Positions 1-6,489 are shown, counted from the stretch's first letter. The stretch is DNA of 10,711 bases from an uncultured Rhizobiaceae group bacterium (GCA_937951455.1 CALFBU010000284.1:1-10711), one strand, 5' to 3'. Numbers and translations are program-made. The notes: generated by a model from the letters alone, not told the origin.

Positions 1-284
<284 letters not shown>

Positions 285-312
285 AACATCAAATTTCCCG
301 AACATAATCTTT

Positions 313-343
313 AAGGCTGATATTTTAATATCGGCCTTTTTTT
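313..343 (+). terminator. Intrinsic terminator of the ferredoxin gene
   Basis: AGGCTGATAT (314-323) pairs with ATATCGGCCT (328-337) with one G-U pair and a 4-base loop, followed directly by an unbroken run of seven T (337-343). It lies 30 bases after the ferredoxin stop. This is a textbook rho-independent terminator. Confidence 0.9.
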
Positions 344-364
344 ATTGAATGTTGTTTAGCGTCC

Positions 365-488
365 ATGACAAATGATGGAGCGGGAGCTTTAAGATAGCCA
401 ACTTAAAGGATTTGAATTTAACGAAGATAGAGCAAAAATGGCTGCTGCTGCTAAACAATTGCACAAGGCTGATGAAGCTAAAATTTAG
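365..488 (+). pseudogene. Possible remnant of a small gene with one frameshift
   Basis: An ATG at 365 opens MTNDGAGALR and stops at 395-397. In another frame of the same strand, open from 393, the sequence reads DSQLKGFEFNEDRAKM, then four Ala in all, then KQLHKADEAKI, and ends at the TAG 486-488. A one-base shift near 390 would join the two into a charged, Ala/Lys-rich peptide of about 40 residues. The composition looks coding, but no family is recognised and no ribosome binding site is visible. It may instead be the tail of a gene lost by rearrangement beside the AT-rich RelA/SpoT gene, or chance. Confidence 0.2.
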
Positions 489-512
489 CATTTTGGTGAT
501 GGGTGATGGGGG

Positions 513-1571
513 TTAATCAGATATAACATTATTTAATAACTCAACGAAATCTACTGGATCATTAAAATAGTTTCTGTATGCAGATCTCAATTGATTTGGA
601 TTATCAGAGCGAACGTAAACTGCATTTAAACTAGTCTCATCATTTTCTAGTTCAGTTGCTTTTAATATGGCATCTTGAGGACTAGAAAAGGGAAAAACTT
701 GTAAAGAGAGGTCACCATTTATTTCAATGATGTTGAGAACATTATGTTTTTTTAAATTTTGATTGTCCTCGAATTTTCTCATAATGCTAAGTCGCTGCAA
801 AATGCCTAGTTCATCTTCTAGATTTTTTAAGTTATTAATTAAATTTTCATCTGTTAATTCAGGTAGAGCATTGTGAATTCCTTCATAATTTCTAGCAAGA
901 ATTTCACTTGCTAAAATAAAAAATTGCCCACGTTTTCCTGCGTTTATAGCAAACTTAGTTTTTTCATCGTCTATCAAATCAGAGATTTCTACTGCTGTAG
1001 CCCACGCATGCTGTGTTCTAGTTCGGTATTGTATCTCTACTAATAAGCCATCCCAAGGCTTTTTAGCAACTTCATCACGCCTATGCCCTCTAGGGAAGTG
1101 TCTATATACGTCATGCACTCCCCTGTAGCCAGAAAACTTTGGTTTTTTTATATAGTCAAACTTATCTGGTTCGTGCTTTAATTCATGATCTACATTCCGC
1201 ATAACATTTGTTGAATGTAAATATTCTCTGAAGCTATAAAGATCATTTGTGCTGTTAAATATCATTCTACATCCAGCTAAATCGTGCATTGAGGTAATGT
1301 CTTTAACTAGTGGGGTACCGTCTTCTTTAACGCGTTTGATTTTGTCTATTACTGTACGTTTACGTTTTAATCTCTGTGCAAATTCAATATGTATATCTTT
1401 TTTTTGGAAATGTCCTTTTAGCCAAGATTGAAATGTATTTATTACATAACCATGTGAACTACGCCATGAATCTACTAGATCAATATCGTCAGCTCCAAAA
1501 TCATTAATAGCAATATTTTTACCTGCTCTTTTTACGGCTTTTTTAGAAGCTGGTGGTTGAGGGTAACTCAA
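513..1571 (-). CDS. RelA/SpoT-domain nucleotide pyrophosphokinase, stand-alone
   Basis: A 352-residue cytoplasmic protein with a RelA/SpoT synthetase domain (PF04607) and no hydrolase, TGS or ACT domain. The family transfers pyrophosphate from ATP to GTP/GDP, making (p)ppGpp; some stand-alone members (toxSAS) are toxins that modify ATP or tRNA. Visible motifs: ATP-binding basic stretch RLKRKRTVIDKIKR (about 67-80), HDLAGCR with the metal-binding Asp (about 97), YRGVH with the base-stacking Tyr (about 149), and EIQYRTRTQHAWA with the catalytic Glu (about 179). Catalytic residues are intact. About 160 C-terminal residues match nothing I recognise. The start is a TTG at 1569-1571 with AAAGGA six bases upstream; the resulting N-terminus (MSYPQPPASKKAVKRAGK) resembles relatives. 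An upstream TTG at 1602-1604 in the same frame has no ribosome site. The gene is much more AT-rich than its neighbours (one 60-base line counts 19 G/C), suggesting transfer. Alarmone synthetase and toxin are not separable here. Confidence 0.9.
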   Translation of the reverse strand: MSYPQPPASKKAVKRAGKNIAINDFGADDIDLVDSWRSSHGYVINTFQSWLKGHFQKKDIHIEFAQRLKRKRTVIDKIKRVKEDGTPLVKDITSMHDLAGCRMIFNSTNDLYSFREYLHSTNVMRNVDHELKHEPDKFDYIKKPKFSGYRGVHDVYRHFPRGHRRDEVAKKPWDGLLVEIQYRTRTQHAWATAVEISDLIDDEKTKFAINAGKRGQFFILASEILARNYEGIHNALPELTDENLINNLKNLEDELGILQRLSIMRKFEDNQNLKKHNVLNIIEINGDLSLQVFPFSSPQDAILKATELENDETSLNAVYVRSDNPNQLRSAYRNYFNDPVDFVELLNNVISD

Positions 1572-1651
1572 TGATATTCCTTTAATTTTAGCGTTTAGAA
1601 TCAATACACCATTAAAAATAGGTTTAATAGAGAGTAATTAAGAATTAGAAT

Positions 1652-1680
1652 ATGATATTTTTACTTTGGGTTTAAGTTAA
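1652..1680 (-). promoter_or_regulatory. Sigma70-like promoter of the RelA/SpoT gene
   Basis: Read on the minus strand: TTAACT (-35, 1675-1680), a 17-base spacer, then TATCAT (-10, 1652-1657). Matches to consensus are 4/6 and 5/6. It would start the transcript near 1645, giving a leader of about 75 bases before the TTG at 1571. The AT-rich setting makes chance matches easier. Confidence 0.4.
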
Positions 1681-1738
1681 CAGTTTATTCTTTCAATAGT
1701 TAGAGTTTTTTACCCAATAAATCTCACACGTTATGCCC

Positions 1739-1772
1739 CATCATCCCAGTTCGCATCGCGACCAGGATGATG
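1739..1772. repeat. Inverted repeat / hairpin in non-coding DNA
   Basis: CATCATCC (1739-1746) is perfectly complementary to GGATGATG (1765-1772) across 18 bases, which can themselves partly pair (GTTCGC with GCGAC). There is no T-run on either side, so it is a poor terminator. It may be a protein site or the upstream part of the structured region that follows. Confidence 0.45.
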
Positions 1773-1830
1773 TTGACTTGGGTATTTTCGAAAAACTTAT
1801 CCCCGCTTTCCAAACCTCCCGCATAATATA

Positions 1831-2042
1831 TCTATCGTCTGCTCAGCAAGCACAGTTTGGCCACCGAAGTTAAGCGAGAGCAGAGACAGTAGAGCGGTAA
1901 GGCGGTAGTTTCGGGCTATCGCCCTCCTTGAAGGCTGGACCCGCGCGATTTATCCCGTGAGGCGGTACTAAAAATCTCTACGTGGGCTGCTCAAACGAGC
2001 GTCTGAACTACTAACTTAACTGGCGTTTATTTGAGCAGCCTG
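1831..2042 (+). ncRNA. Candidate structured RNA of unknown family
   Basis: A protein-gene-free stretch, more GC-rich than its flanks, with several stems. CTGCTC 1839-1844 pairs with GAGCAG 1878-1883. GTAGAG 1889-1894 pairs with CTCTAC 1976-1981 and encloses a hairpin in which GGCGGTAG 1901-1908 pairs with CTATCGCC 1916-1923 (one G-U). GGCTGCTCAAA 1985-1995 pairs perfectly with TTTGAGCAGCC 2030-2040. The 5' CTGCTCA (1839-1845) could also pair with TGAGCAG (2032-2038), so two folds compete. A -10-like CATAAT sits just upstream at 1822-1827. I could not match it to tmRNA (no tag frame), SRP RNA, RNase P RNA (no conserved P4 strings) or any riboswitch I know; 6S RNA is possible by size and position of a closing stem but I see no clear signature. 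Strand is inferred only from the upstream -10-like box. No terminator U-run follows. It could also be the long 5' leader of the lipoprotein gene. Confidence 0.3.
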
Positions 2043-2192
2043 CAAGTTTGTAAGTAAGAATTGGATAACACCGTTCAGAGATGGGCGAGTGAATGCGGAT
2101 TTGTGATTTACGCTATGGAAGTTACGAATCGGAACTCCCATATGTACAGCGGCATTATGCTAATTGGCTAATTAATCATCGAAAGAAACAAA

Positions 2193-2855
2193 ATGAAAAA
2201 AATTCTAATCCCCGTCATTGCAGTTTTGACTCTTGCTGCTTGTAATAACGAGCCAGAACAACCAGCAGCAACAGCTACAGAAACACCATCTGTAACCACA
2301 ACGGCACCTTCCGCTGAAGATATTGCGAAAGAAGCGGAAGCCAAAGCTGCTGAAGCTGCAAAACTTGCTGAAGAAGAAGCCGCCAAGGCTGCTGCAGAAC
2401 TGGAAGCTAAAAAGGCTCAGGCTGAAGAAGACGCCAGAATAAAGCTTGAAGCAGAAGCCAAGGTAAAAGAAGAAATGGAAGCAGAAGCCGCAAAGGCAGC
2501 TGAAGCAGCTAAGGCTGCGGAAGAAGAAGCGGCCAAAGCTGTGAATTCTGCAGAAGAGGAAGCTGCCAAGGCTGCAGCTGAGCTTGAGGCAAAGAAAGCT
2601 CAAGCTGAAGAAGACGCTCGCATTAAACTTGAGGCCGAAGAAAAAGTCCGCGCAGAGCTAGAAGCTGAAAAAGCAGCGCTTGCAGAGCTGGAAGCAAAAC
2701 TTGCAGCTGAAAAAGCTGAAGCCGCTGCCATTCAAAATGCGGCTGACGCTACTGAAGAAACCAAATCTGAGGCCCTTAAACAGGTTGAAGAGGTAGAAAA
2801 CGCGATTAAAGGCGTTACAGATACAATCAAGGCGCTCGATAAGTTGGCTCAATAA
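2193..2855 (+). CDS. Ala/Glu/Lys-rich coiled-coil lipoprotein
   Basis: A 220-residue predicted lipoprotein of unknown function. The N-terminus is a short signal peptide (MKKILIPVIAVLTLAAC) with lipobox LAAC, so Cys17 would be lipidated and the protein anchored in the cell envelope. Residues 18-41 are a Thr/Pro/Ala-rich linker. Residues 42-180 are almost wholly A, E, K and L in a pattern expected of a long helix or coiled coil. Residues 60-88 recur without change at 121-149 (period 61 residues), although the DNA copies differ at many third positions. The last 40 residues (AADATEETKSEAL... to KALDKLAQ) are less repetitive and amphipathic. Such proteins (TolA-like or spacer lipoproteins) often bridge periplasmic layers, but this is inference. 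The ATG follows a weak purine-rich GAAAGAA. The gene meets a convergent gene at a shared terminator. Confidence 0.85.
   Translation: MKKILIPVIAVLTLAACNNEPEQPAATATETPSVTTTAPSAEDIAKEAEAKAAEAAKLAEEEAAKAAAELEAKKAQAEEDARIKLEAEAKVKEEMEAEAAKAAEAAKAAEEEAAKAVNSAEEEAAKAAAELEAKKAQAEEDARIKLEAEEKVRAELEAEKAALAELEAKLAAEKAEAAAIQNAADATEETKSEALKQVEEVENAIKGVTDTIKALDKLAQ
2370..2639 (+). repeat. Internal duplication within the lipoprotein gene
   Basis: Bases 2370-2456 and 2553-2639 encode the same 29 residues (EEEAAKAAAELEAKKAQAEE and the nine that follow). The two DNA copies differ in 17 of 29 codons by my count, all synonymous, including AGA versus CGC for Arg. The spacing between copies is 183 bases. Confidence 0.85.
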
Positions 2856-2860
2856 AATTT

Positions 2861-2896
2861 AAGCTACCCCTTCTTCTTCGCGAGGAGGGGTAGTTT
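2861..2896. terminator. Bidirectional terminator between convergent genes
   Basis: AAGCTACCCC at 2861 onward pairs with GGGGTAGTTT ending at 2896. The stem extends inward to 14 pairs (2861-2874 with 2883-2896) with a few G-U pairs and an 8-base loop. A T-rich tail (TTTGTTAATTT) follows on the plus strand and an A/T-rich tail on the minus strand. It lies between the stop codons at 2855 and 2903, so it can end both transcripts. Confidence 0.75.
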
Positions 2897-2902
2897 GTTA
2901 AT

Positions 2903-4027
2903 TTACTGCTTCGGGAAGTAATCTATGCAATCGCCTTCGCGGTAGACGTCTGTTGTGGCGCAGTGTAGGGCGCCGCCGAAGGCGTATGCATCTCTAAACG
3001 GTATTGGTAGGACTTCCAGGCCCATTTTGTCGAATTGCTCCATCTGGTTGACTTCGGACGCTTCGCAGCAGACGGTTTTTTCGTCCACCATTAGAACGTT
3101 CATAGAGAGCCAAACGGATGAATAACAAAGCGCTGGTGGCTGGTTGTGGGCAGGGCGGGCGGCGTCTACAATTTCCCAATCGTTCTTATGGAAATATTCG
3201 CGCTGGTCATCAGGCAATTTACGCTCAGGGTTGTTGATGATGAGGCCAGGGCGGATGGGTGTGAAGGTCGCATCAATGTGGATTGGATATGGGTCACCCG
3301 GGAAATTCACCGCTCTAACGCGGTGATCAGGGTAATGTCTGCGCAGCCAGTCGATGCCTTTCAGGTTCGTTGTGAAACCGTGCTGTACAATAAGGTCTTT
3401 ACCAAAGCGCAAAACATCTGCTGCATCAAACATCGGCTCTTCTTCAGTAGTGACGAAGAATTTTTCTGCGGTCCACTCAAGACGCTTTTCAACTCCGATG
3501 GTGTCAGCCAAATAGTCCATGCGGTAAGACGCGTCTGTCATGCGTGGTTTTGGAGCTGAGACGTGGCGGAAACCTGGGTCTTCTTCAAAGTATTGCTGCA
3601 TCAAATCGCGATAGCAGAGGTATTCAAAGAAGCGACAACGATAAGACATGGTTGCTTCCAGCATTTCCTTACCAACAGTCAGGATAACATCACGCGGAGG
3701 CATACAGCCGAACGAAGATGGGTTTTCCCAGTCTGGTGTTGAGACAGGCTTGGAGAAATCAATCGGAGTAGGGCGGTCTACACGTACGCCACGGCTTTCC
3801 AGAACTTTCGCAAAGTTGTTAAGCTGTTCGTTGGCCTTGTCTACGGTTTCTTGCGTACGAGGCCCCCATTGGCCCTTCATGTCGCTGTCTTCGGGTACTT
3901 TTGCGTCCAGCGCAGGCTCGGATGGTGGAATCATGCAGCCATCTGCAACGCCAACGATCACATGTTTTAAGGGAGACCATTCATCCCATGATTTAACGAC
4001 GGTAGGTGCTTTTGTTTCTGCTGACAT
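2903..4027 (-). CDS. Amidinotransferase of the arginine:glycine amidinotransferase family
   Basis: A 374-residue cytosolic enzyme expected to move the amidino group of L-arginine to an amine acceptor through a covalent Cys intermediate, giving ornithine plus a guanidino compound. Relatives are glycine amidinotransferase (creatine pathway), StrB (scyllo-inosamine-4-phosphate) and AmtA (phaseolotoxin). Family signatures are clear: SPLKHVIVG near 18-26, FDAADVLRFGKD with Asp204, YPIHIDATF with His250, and GGALHCATTD with Cys356, matching the Cys-His-Asp catalytic set of human AGAT. Length equals the mature human enzyme. The acceptor cannot be read from sequence; glycine is plausible because resemblance to AGAT around the active site is strong. 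The start is the ATG at 4025-4027 with GGGGAA just upstream; an in-frame TTG four codons earlier lies inside that ribosome site's hairpin. The gene seems to be transcribed alone or from the DoxX-like gene upstream. Confidence 0.92.
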   Translation of the reverse strand: MSAETKAPTVVKSWDEWSPLKHVIVGVADGCMIPPSEPALDAKVPEDSDMKGQWGPRTQETVDKANEQLNNFAKVLESRGVRVDRPTPIDFSKPVSTPDWENPSSFGCMPPRDVILTVGKEMLEATMSYRCRFFEYLCYRDLMQQYFEEDPGFRHVSAPKPRMTDASYRMDYLADTIGVEKRLEWTAEKFFVTTEEEPMFDAADVLRFGKDLIVQHGFTTNLKGIDWLRRHYPDHRVRAVNFPGDPYPIHIDATFTPIRPGLIINNPERKLPDDQREYFHKNDWEIVDAARPAHNQPPALCYSSVWLSMNVLMVDEKTVCCEASEVNQMEQFDKMGLEVLPIPFRDAYAFGGALHCATTDVYREGDCIDYFPKQ

Positions 4028-4063
4028 GGAATTCCCCAATCTTTGTACTTGTTGGGGAATTCC
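4028..4063 (-). promoter_or_regulatory. Perfect 12-bp inverted repeat covering the amidinotransferase ribosome site
   Basis: GGAATTCCCCAA (4028-4039) and TTGGGGAATTCC (4052-4063) are exact reverse complements separated by 12 bases. The proximal arm directly abuts the ATG (4025-4027) and contains the only good Shine-Dalgarno stretch, GGGGAA. In the mRNA it would form a stable hairpin hiding that site; in DNA it could be an operator for a dimeric regulator. No T-run follows, so it is not a terminator. Confidence 0.6.
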
Positions 4064-4123
4064 TAAATTAATTTTGCACTAAATTGCAAGCTTGATTAAC
4101 GCCAATTCCATGACGCAGAGACG

Positions 4124-4546
4124 TTATTTGCCTAAGGACAAGAATGTATCGTCTTTGCGCATCAAAAAATGAGCCAGCGAAGCGCCAAGAATGGGTACAG
4201 ATGCTAAAAATAATAAATTAGGTTGTTCGAATGGATTTAGGATTTTGGGCATTGAAACAAGGAGTGTGGCTGCATTCATCAACAGGACGCCACCTACAGT
4301 AATAGTTTTGAAAAGACCAACCAAATAGGCAAGCAGGAACACGATTTGAGCAATACCAATGGCAAAAACAGCAGATTGGCCAATTGAGACACCGTAGAAA
4401 CCCGCAAAAATACCAGCTCTCTCGGCGCCATCGCCTGCATACGACACAGGCGCTGCAATTTTTAAGTAAGCCCAAACGACCATTAAAATGAAAATAGATA
4501 AGCGTAAGCTGAAAAGTGCAAACTGAGTATTTTTTGATGAAGTCAT
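4124..4546 (-). CDS. Four-helix membrane protein, DoxX-like
   Basis: A 140-residue inner-membrane protein with four hydrophobic segments at about 10-28, 56-78, 81-98 and 110-129, no signal peptide and a short cytoplasmic-looking tail rich in charge (MRKDDTFLSLGK). Length and topology, the RLS in the first helix, and the pattern of small residues in helices 2-4 suggest the DoxX/DoxD-like superfamily, whose roles (quinone or redox-linked membrane functions) are poorly defined. I cannot name a subfamily. The ATG has AGGGA about ten bases upstream, slightly far. It lies 64 bases after the DUF922 lipoprotein gene on the same strand and about 97 bases before the amidinotransferase start. A functional link with the latter is unproven. 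Confidence 0.6.
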   Translation of the reverse strand: MTSSKNTQFALFSLRLSIFILMVVWAYLKIAAPVSYAGDGAERAGIFAGFYGVSIGQSAVFAIGIAQIVFLLAYLVGLFKTITVGGVLLMNAATLLVSMPKILNPFEQPNLLFLASVPILGASLAHFLMRKDDTFLSLGK

Positions 4547-4561
4547 GACGATATTTTCCCT

Positions 4562-4592
4562 ATAATTTTGAGGGGTTACATCATAATTTTGA
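4562..4592. repeat. 10-bp direct repeat upstream of the DoxX-like gene
   Basis: ATAATTTTGA occurs at 4562-4571 and 4583-4592, with starts 21 bases apart (two helical turns), inside the 64-base gap ahead of the DoxX-like ATG. The position would suit an operator, but the region is AT-rich. Confidence 0.35.
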
Positions 4593-4610
4593 ATAATATG
4601 AGAATAAAAC

Positions 4611-5243
4611 TTACTGGGTTTCAGTAACAGTTTCGCGAGGAATGCTGGCGCTACGCTTTTTTACCAATCCTCGGATACGTTCTTTTTCATCAGCATCAAA
4701 TTGCAATTGATCCGCATGATGTTTTTCAAAGAGGTCAGAAAATACGACCTGAACATCTTCGCGCATGCTAACGCAGTCTTGGGCAGGGGGCAGCGCATTG
4801 ATGGCCTTTTCCATAGCGATGGCGTAACGATCGGCGATTGCTAAATGTACGGCTTCATGAACGCGTGCGTACTCTTCAAGAGAATTCCAAGCTTGCGCCA
4901 GTTCAGCCTTTAGCGTGTTTACATTGGCGTGTCTTGGAAGGGTAACCCGGGCTTTTACATTAATGCGCGCATTGGAAACTTTACAGCTGCCATTTGCAAG
5001 CTCGTATTTTATACTTGGCAACATTCGCAAATCGGTTGAGGCCAACGCCTTGCCGACACCGGTAACTTCTGGCCCATGAATTTTGATTTGTTTATCGACT
5101 TCACTGAAGGTCTCGCCCTTAACTGTGTAATAGGCAACACTCACAACTGTGCGTTCACCGACCGATGTACAAGCAGCTAGCAACATGGCGGAGCCAATTG
5201 CTACATATTTTAGGATTTCTACAGGGAGTGATTTGTTTCTCAT
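4611..5243 (-). CDS. DUF922-family lipoprotein, putative zinc protease
   Basis: A 210-residue predicted lipoprotein. A signal peptide ends in lipobox LAAC with Cys25. The mature part resembles DUF922, a family described as predicted secreted zinc-dependent proteases: YYTVKGETFSEVDKQIKIHG (about 39-57), GPEVTGVGKALASTD, a paired-strand region with Cys87, then HEAVH at 129-133, an HExxH zinc-binding motif in a helix. The third ligand is not obvious; H175 and H176 are candidates. Cys87 and Cys157 could form a disulfide. Catalytic activity has not been shown for the family as far as I know. An earlier in-frame ATG at 5309 would overlap the MFS gene and bury the signal peptide, so the ATG at 5241-5243 is preferred, although its ribosome site is weak. 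It starts 34 bases after the MFS stop, suggesting one transcript. Confidence 0.78.
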   Translation of the reverse strand: MRNKSLPVEILKYVAIGSAMLLAACTSVGERTVVSVAYYTVKGETFSEVDKQIKIHGPEVTGVGKALASTDLRMLPSIKYELANGSCKVSNARINVKARVTLPRHANVNTLKAELAQAWNSLEEYARVHEAVHLAIADRYAIAMEKAINALPPAQDCVSMREDVQVVFSDLFEKHHADQLQFDADEKERIRGLVKKRSASIPRETVTETQ

Positions 5244-5277
5244 AGCCAAATTATATTCAGCGTAGTTTGCTGAATTA

Positions 5278-6489
5278 TCAAGTCTTTGCCTGTTCAACAC
5301 TCCAAACAAATTCGTTACCTTCTTCAGGTGCCATAGGCACTAAGCGCGCAAGTATTAAGGAGACAAATGCCATTGCCGCACCAGCAAGAAACACAGCCGC
5401 AGGGTCTATGACCCAAATCAAACCAAATAATACCGGGATAAATACGGCGGCAATATGGTTGATGGTGAAGGCAACGCCTGCCGTTGGTGCGATGTCACGG
5501 GGGTCTGCTATCTTTTGGAAGTATGTTTTCATGGATATCGCCATCGCAAAAAAGGCGTGATCAATGAGATAAAGTGCAACCGCCATTTCCCAGGTTGGAA
5601 CGTAGGCATATGCAATAAAGACGCATATTAGGCCGATATATTCAATTGTGAGAATTCTACGTTCGCCAAAGCGCATAATCCATTTACCAATCAAGGGCGC
5701 TAGGATCATGGTGACCAGTTGGTTGGCAAACATGAGCGCCATAACGTCAGGAAGTTGAAAGCCGAAGCGCTCAACCATCATGAAACCAGCAAAAACCATG
5801 AAGATTTGCCTTCTTGCTCCGCCCATGAAGGTTAATGCATAATAGAGCCAATAGCGTTGTCTCAAGATAAGCTTTTTGTGTTGGGGGGCGCCATCGTTGA
5901 ATTTAGGGAAGGCCAGCCAAATGATTAAAATACCAACACAAGTGAAGATGCCTGTGACCATGTAAATACTGGTGAAACTCATGGCTAACCACGCGCCTGC
6001 GATAAATATAAATCCGAAGACTGCCAATTGAGCAAAAGAACTGACAGCTAGAATTTTACCCATTGTTGCTGGTGCCGTTTTCTTTGGCAGCCATTGTAGG
6101 GAGAGGGACTGGTGCATCGTCTCATAATAATGGAAGCCTACAGAAGATATGAACGTTGTAATCAGGAAGCCTTGGAAGCTTGAGAATATTCCTGTCACGG
6201 CTGCTGCGCCACCCAATAGTAATATTGAAATATAGGCCCATGTTTGTTCACGGCCTAACAATAACAAAAAGACTGCTGCAAAGGACAAGAATCCTGGGAT
6301 CTCCCGAATTGACTGTTGGATGCCAATTTCCTTGCCAGTAAAAGACAAGACTTCTATTGCGAAGTTATTGGTAAGCGCCATCCAGGCGGCAAAAGCAATT
6401 TGCATGACCGCTGCCATGGCCATCAGCAAAATGGCAGGTGTCTGCCAAGATTTTAATAGGCTTTTTGTAGTGGGTGAGGCGATAGGCAT
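5278..6489 (-). CDS. MFS transporter
   Basis: A 403-residue inner-membrane protein with about 12 hydrophobic helices in two halves joined by a basic loop at about 195-212 (KFNDGAPQHKKLILRQR). The second half carries an MFS motif A-like loop, GKWIMRFGERRIL (268-280). Major facilitator proteins move small solutes by proton coupling or facilitated diffusion; the substrate cannot be read here, and the sequence does not match drug-efflux or sugar-porter signatures I know. Conserved-looking polar spots in membrane segments (HYYETMHQS near 120-128, FTINHIAAV near 341-349) may line the substrate path. The ATG at 6487-6489 has no strong ribosome site. The gene follows the GGDEF-EAL gene after a hairpin and precedes the DUF922 lipoprotein by 34 bases, which probably shares its transcript. 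Confidence 0.85.
   Translation of the reverse strand: MPIASPTTKSLLKSWQTPAILLMAMAAVMQIAFAAWMALTNNFAIEVLSFTGKEIGIQQSIREIPGFLSFAAVFLLLLGREQTWAYISILLLGGAAAVTGIFSSFQGFLITTFISSVGFHYYETMHQSLSLQWLPKKTAPATMGKILAVSSFAQLAVFGFIFIAGAWLAMSFTSIYMVTGIFTCVGILIIWLAFPKFNDGAPQHKKLILRQRYWLYYALTFMGGARRQIFMVFAGFMMVERFGFQLPDVMALMFANQLVTMILAPLIGKWIMRFGERRILTIEYIGLICVFIAYAYVPTWEMAVALYLIDHAFFAMAISMKTYFQKIADPRDIAPTAGVAFTINHIAAVFIPVLFGLIWVIDPAAVFLAGAAMAFVSLILARLVPMAPEEGNEFVWSVEQAKT

Larger units (their letters stand above)
1572..1830. other. Non-coding stretch between the RelA/SpoT gene and the RNA candidate
   Basis: No convincing reading frame on either strand. It contains the RelA/SpoT leader and promoter, a hairpin at 1739-1772, and a CATAAT box (1822-1827) resembling a -10 element that has no recognisable -35 at normal spacing. 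A TTGACT at 1773-1778 is too far from that box to act with it. Base composition rises in GC from about 1730 onward, marking the boundary of the AT-rich block. Confidence 0.5.

Noticed and set aside
1831..2042. tmRNA, SRP RNA, RNase P RNA or a tRNA
   Set aside because: No tag-peptide frame, no SRP GGAAGGAAGCAGC-type loop, no RNase P conserved strings, and no cloverleaf with a T-arm sequence were seen.
2205..2603. A 132-residue minus-strand open frame opposite the lipoprotein gene
   Set aside because: Phe/Ser/Cys-rich product is the mirror of A/E/K codons (GAA, AAG, GCT) on the real strand; the plus frame has a signal peptide and lipobox.
3146..4082. Plus-strand open frames of 137 and 144 residues opposite the amidinotransferase
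   Set aside because: They lie wholly antisense to a gene with a complete active site, and show no recognisable motif or ribosome site.
4028..4123. Guanidine riboswitch ahead of the amidinotransferase
   Set aside because: The leader is short and consists of one simple hairpin; none of the guanidine-I, -II or -III conserved loop sequences (such as paired ACGR loops) is present.
5244..5309. Earlier ATG at 5309 as start of the DUF922 gene
   Set aside because: It would overlap the MFS coding end by 32 bases and place 22 polar residues before an otherwise normal lipoprotein signal peptide.
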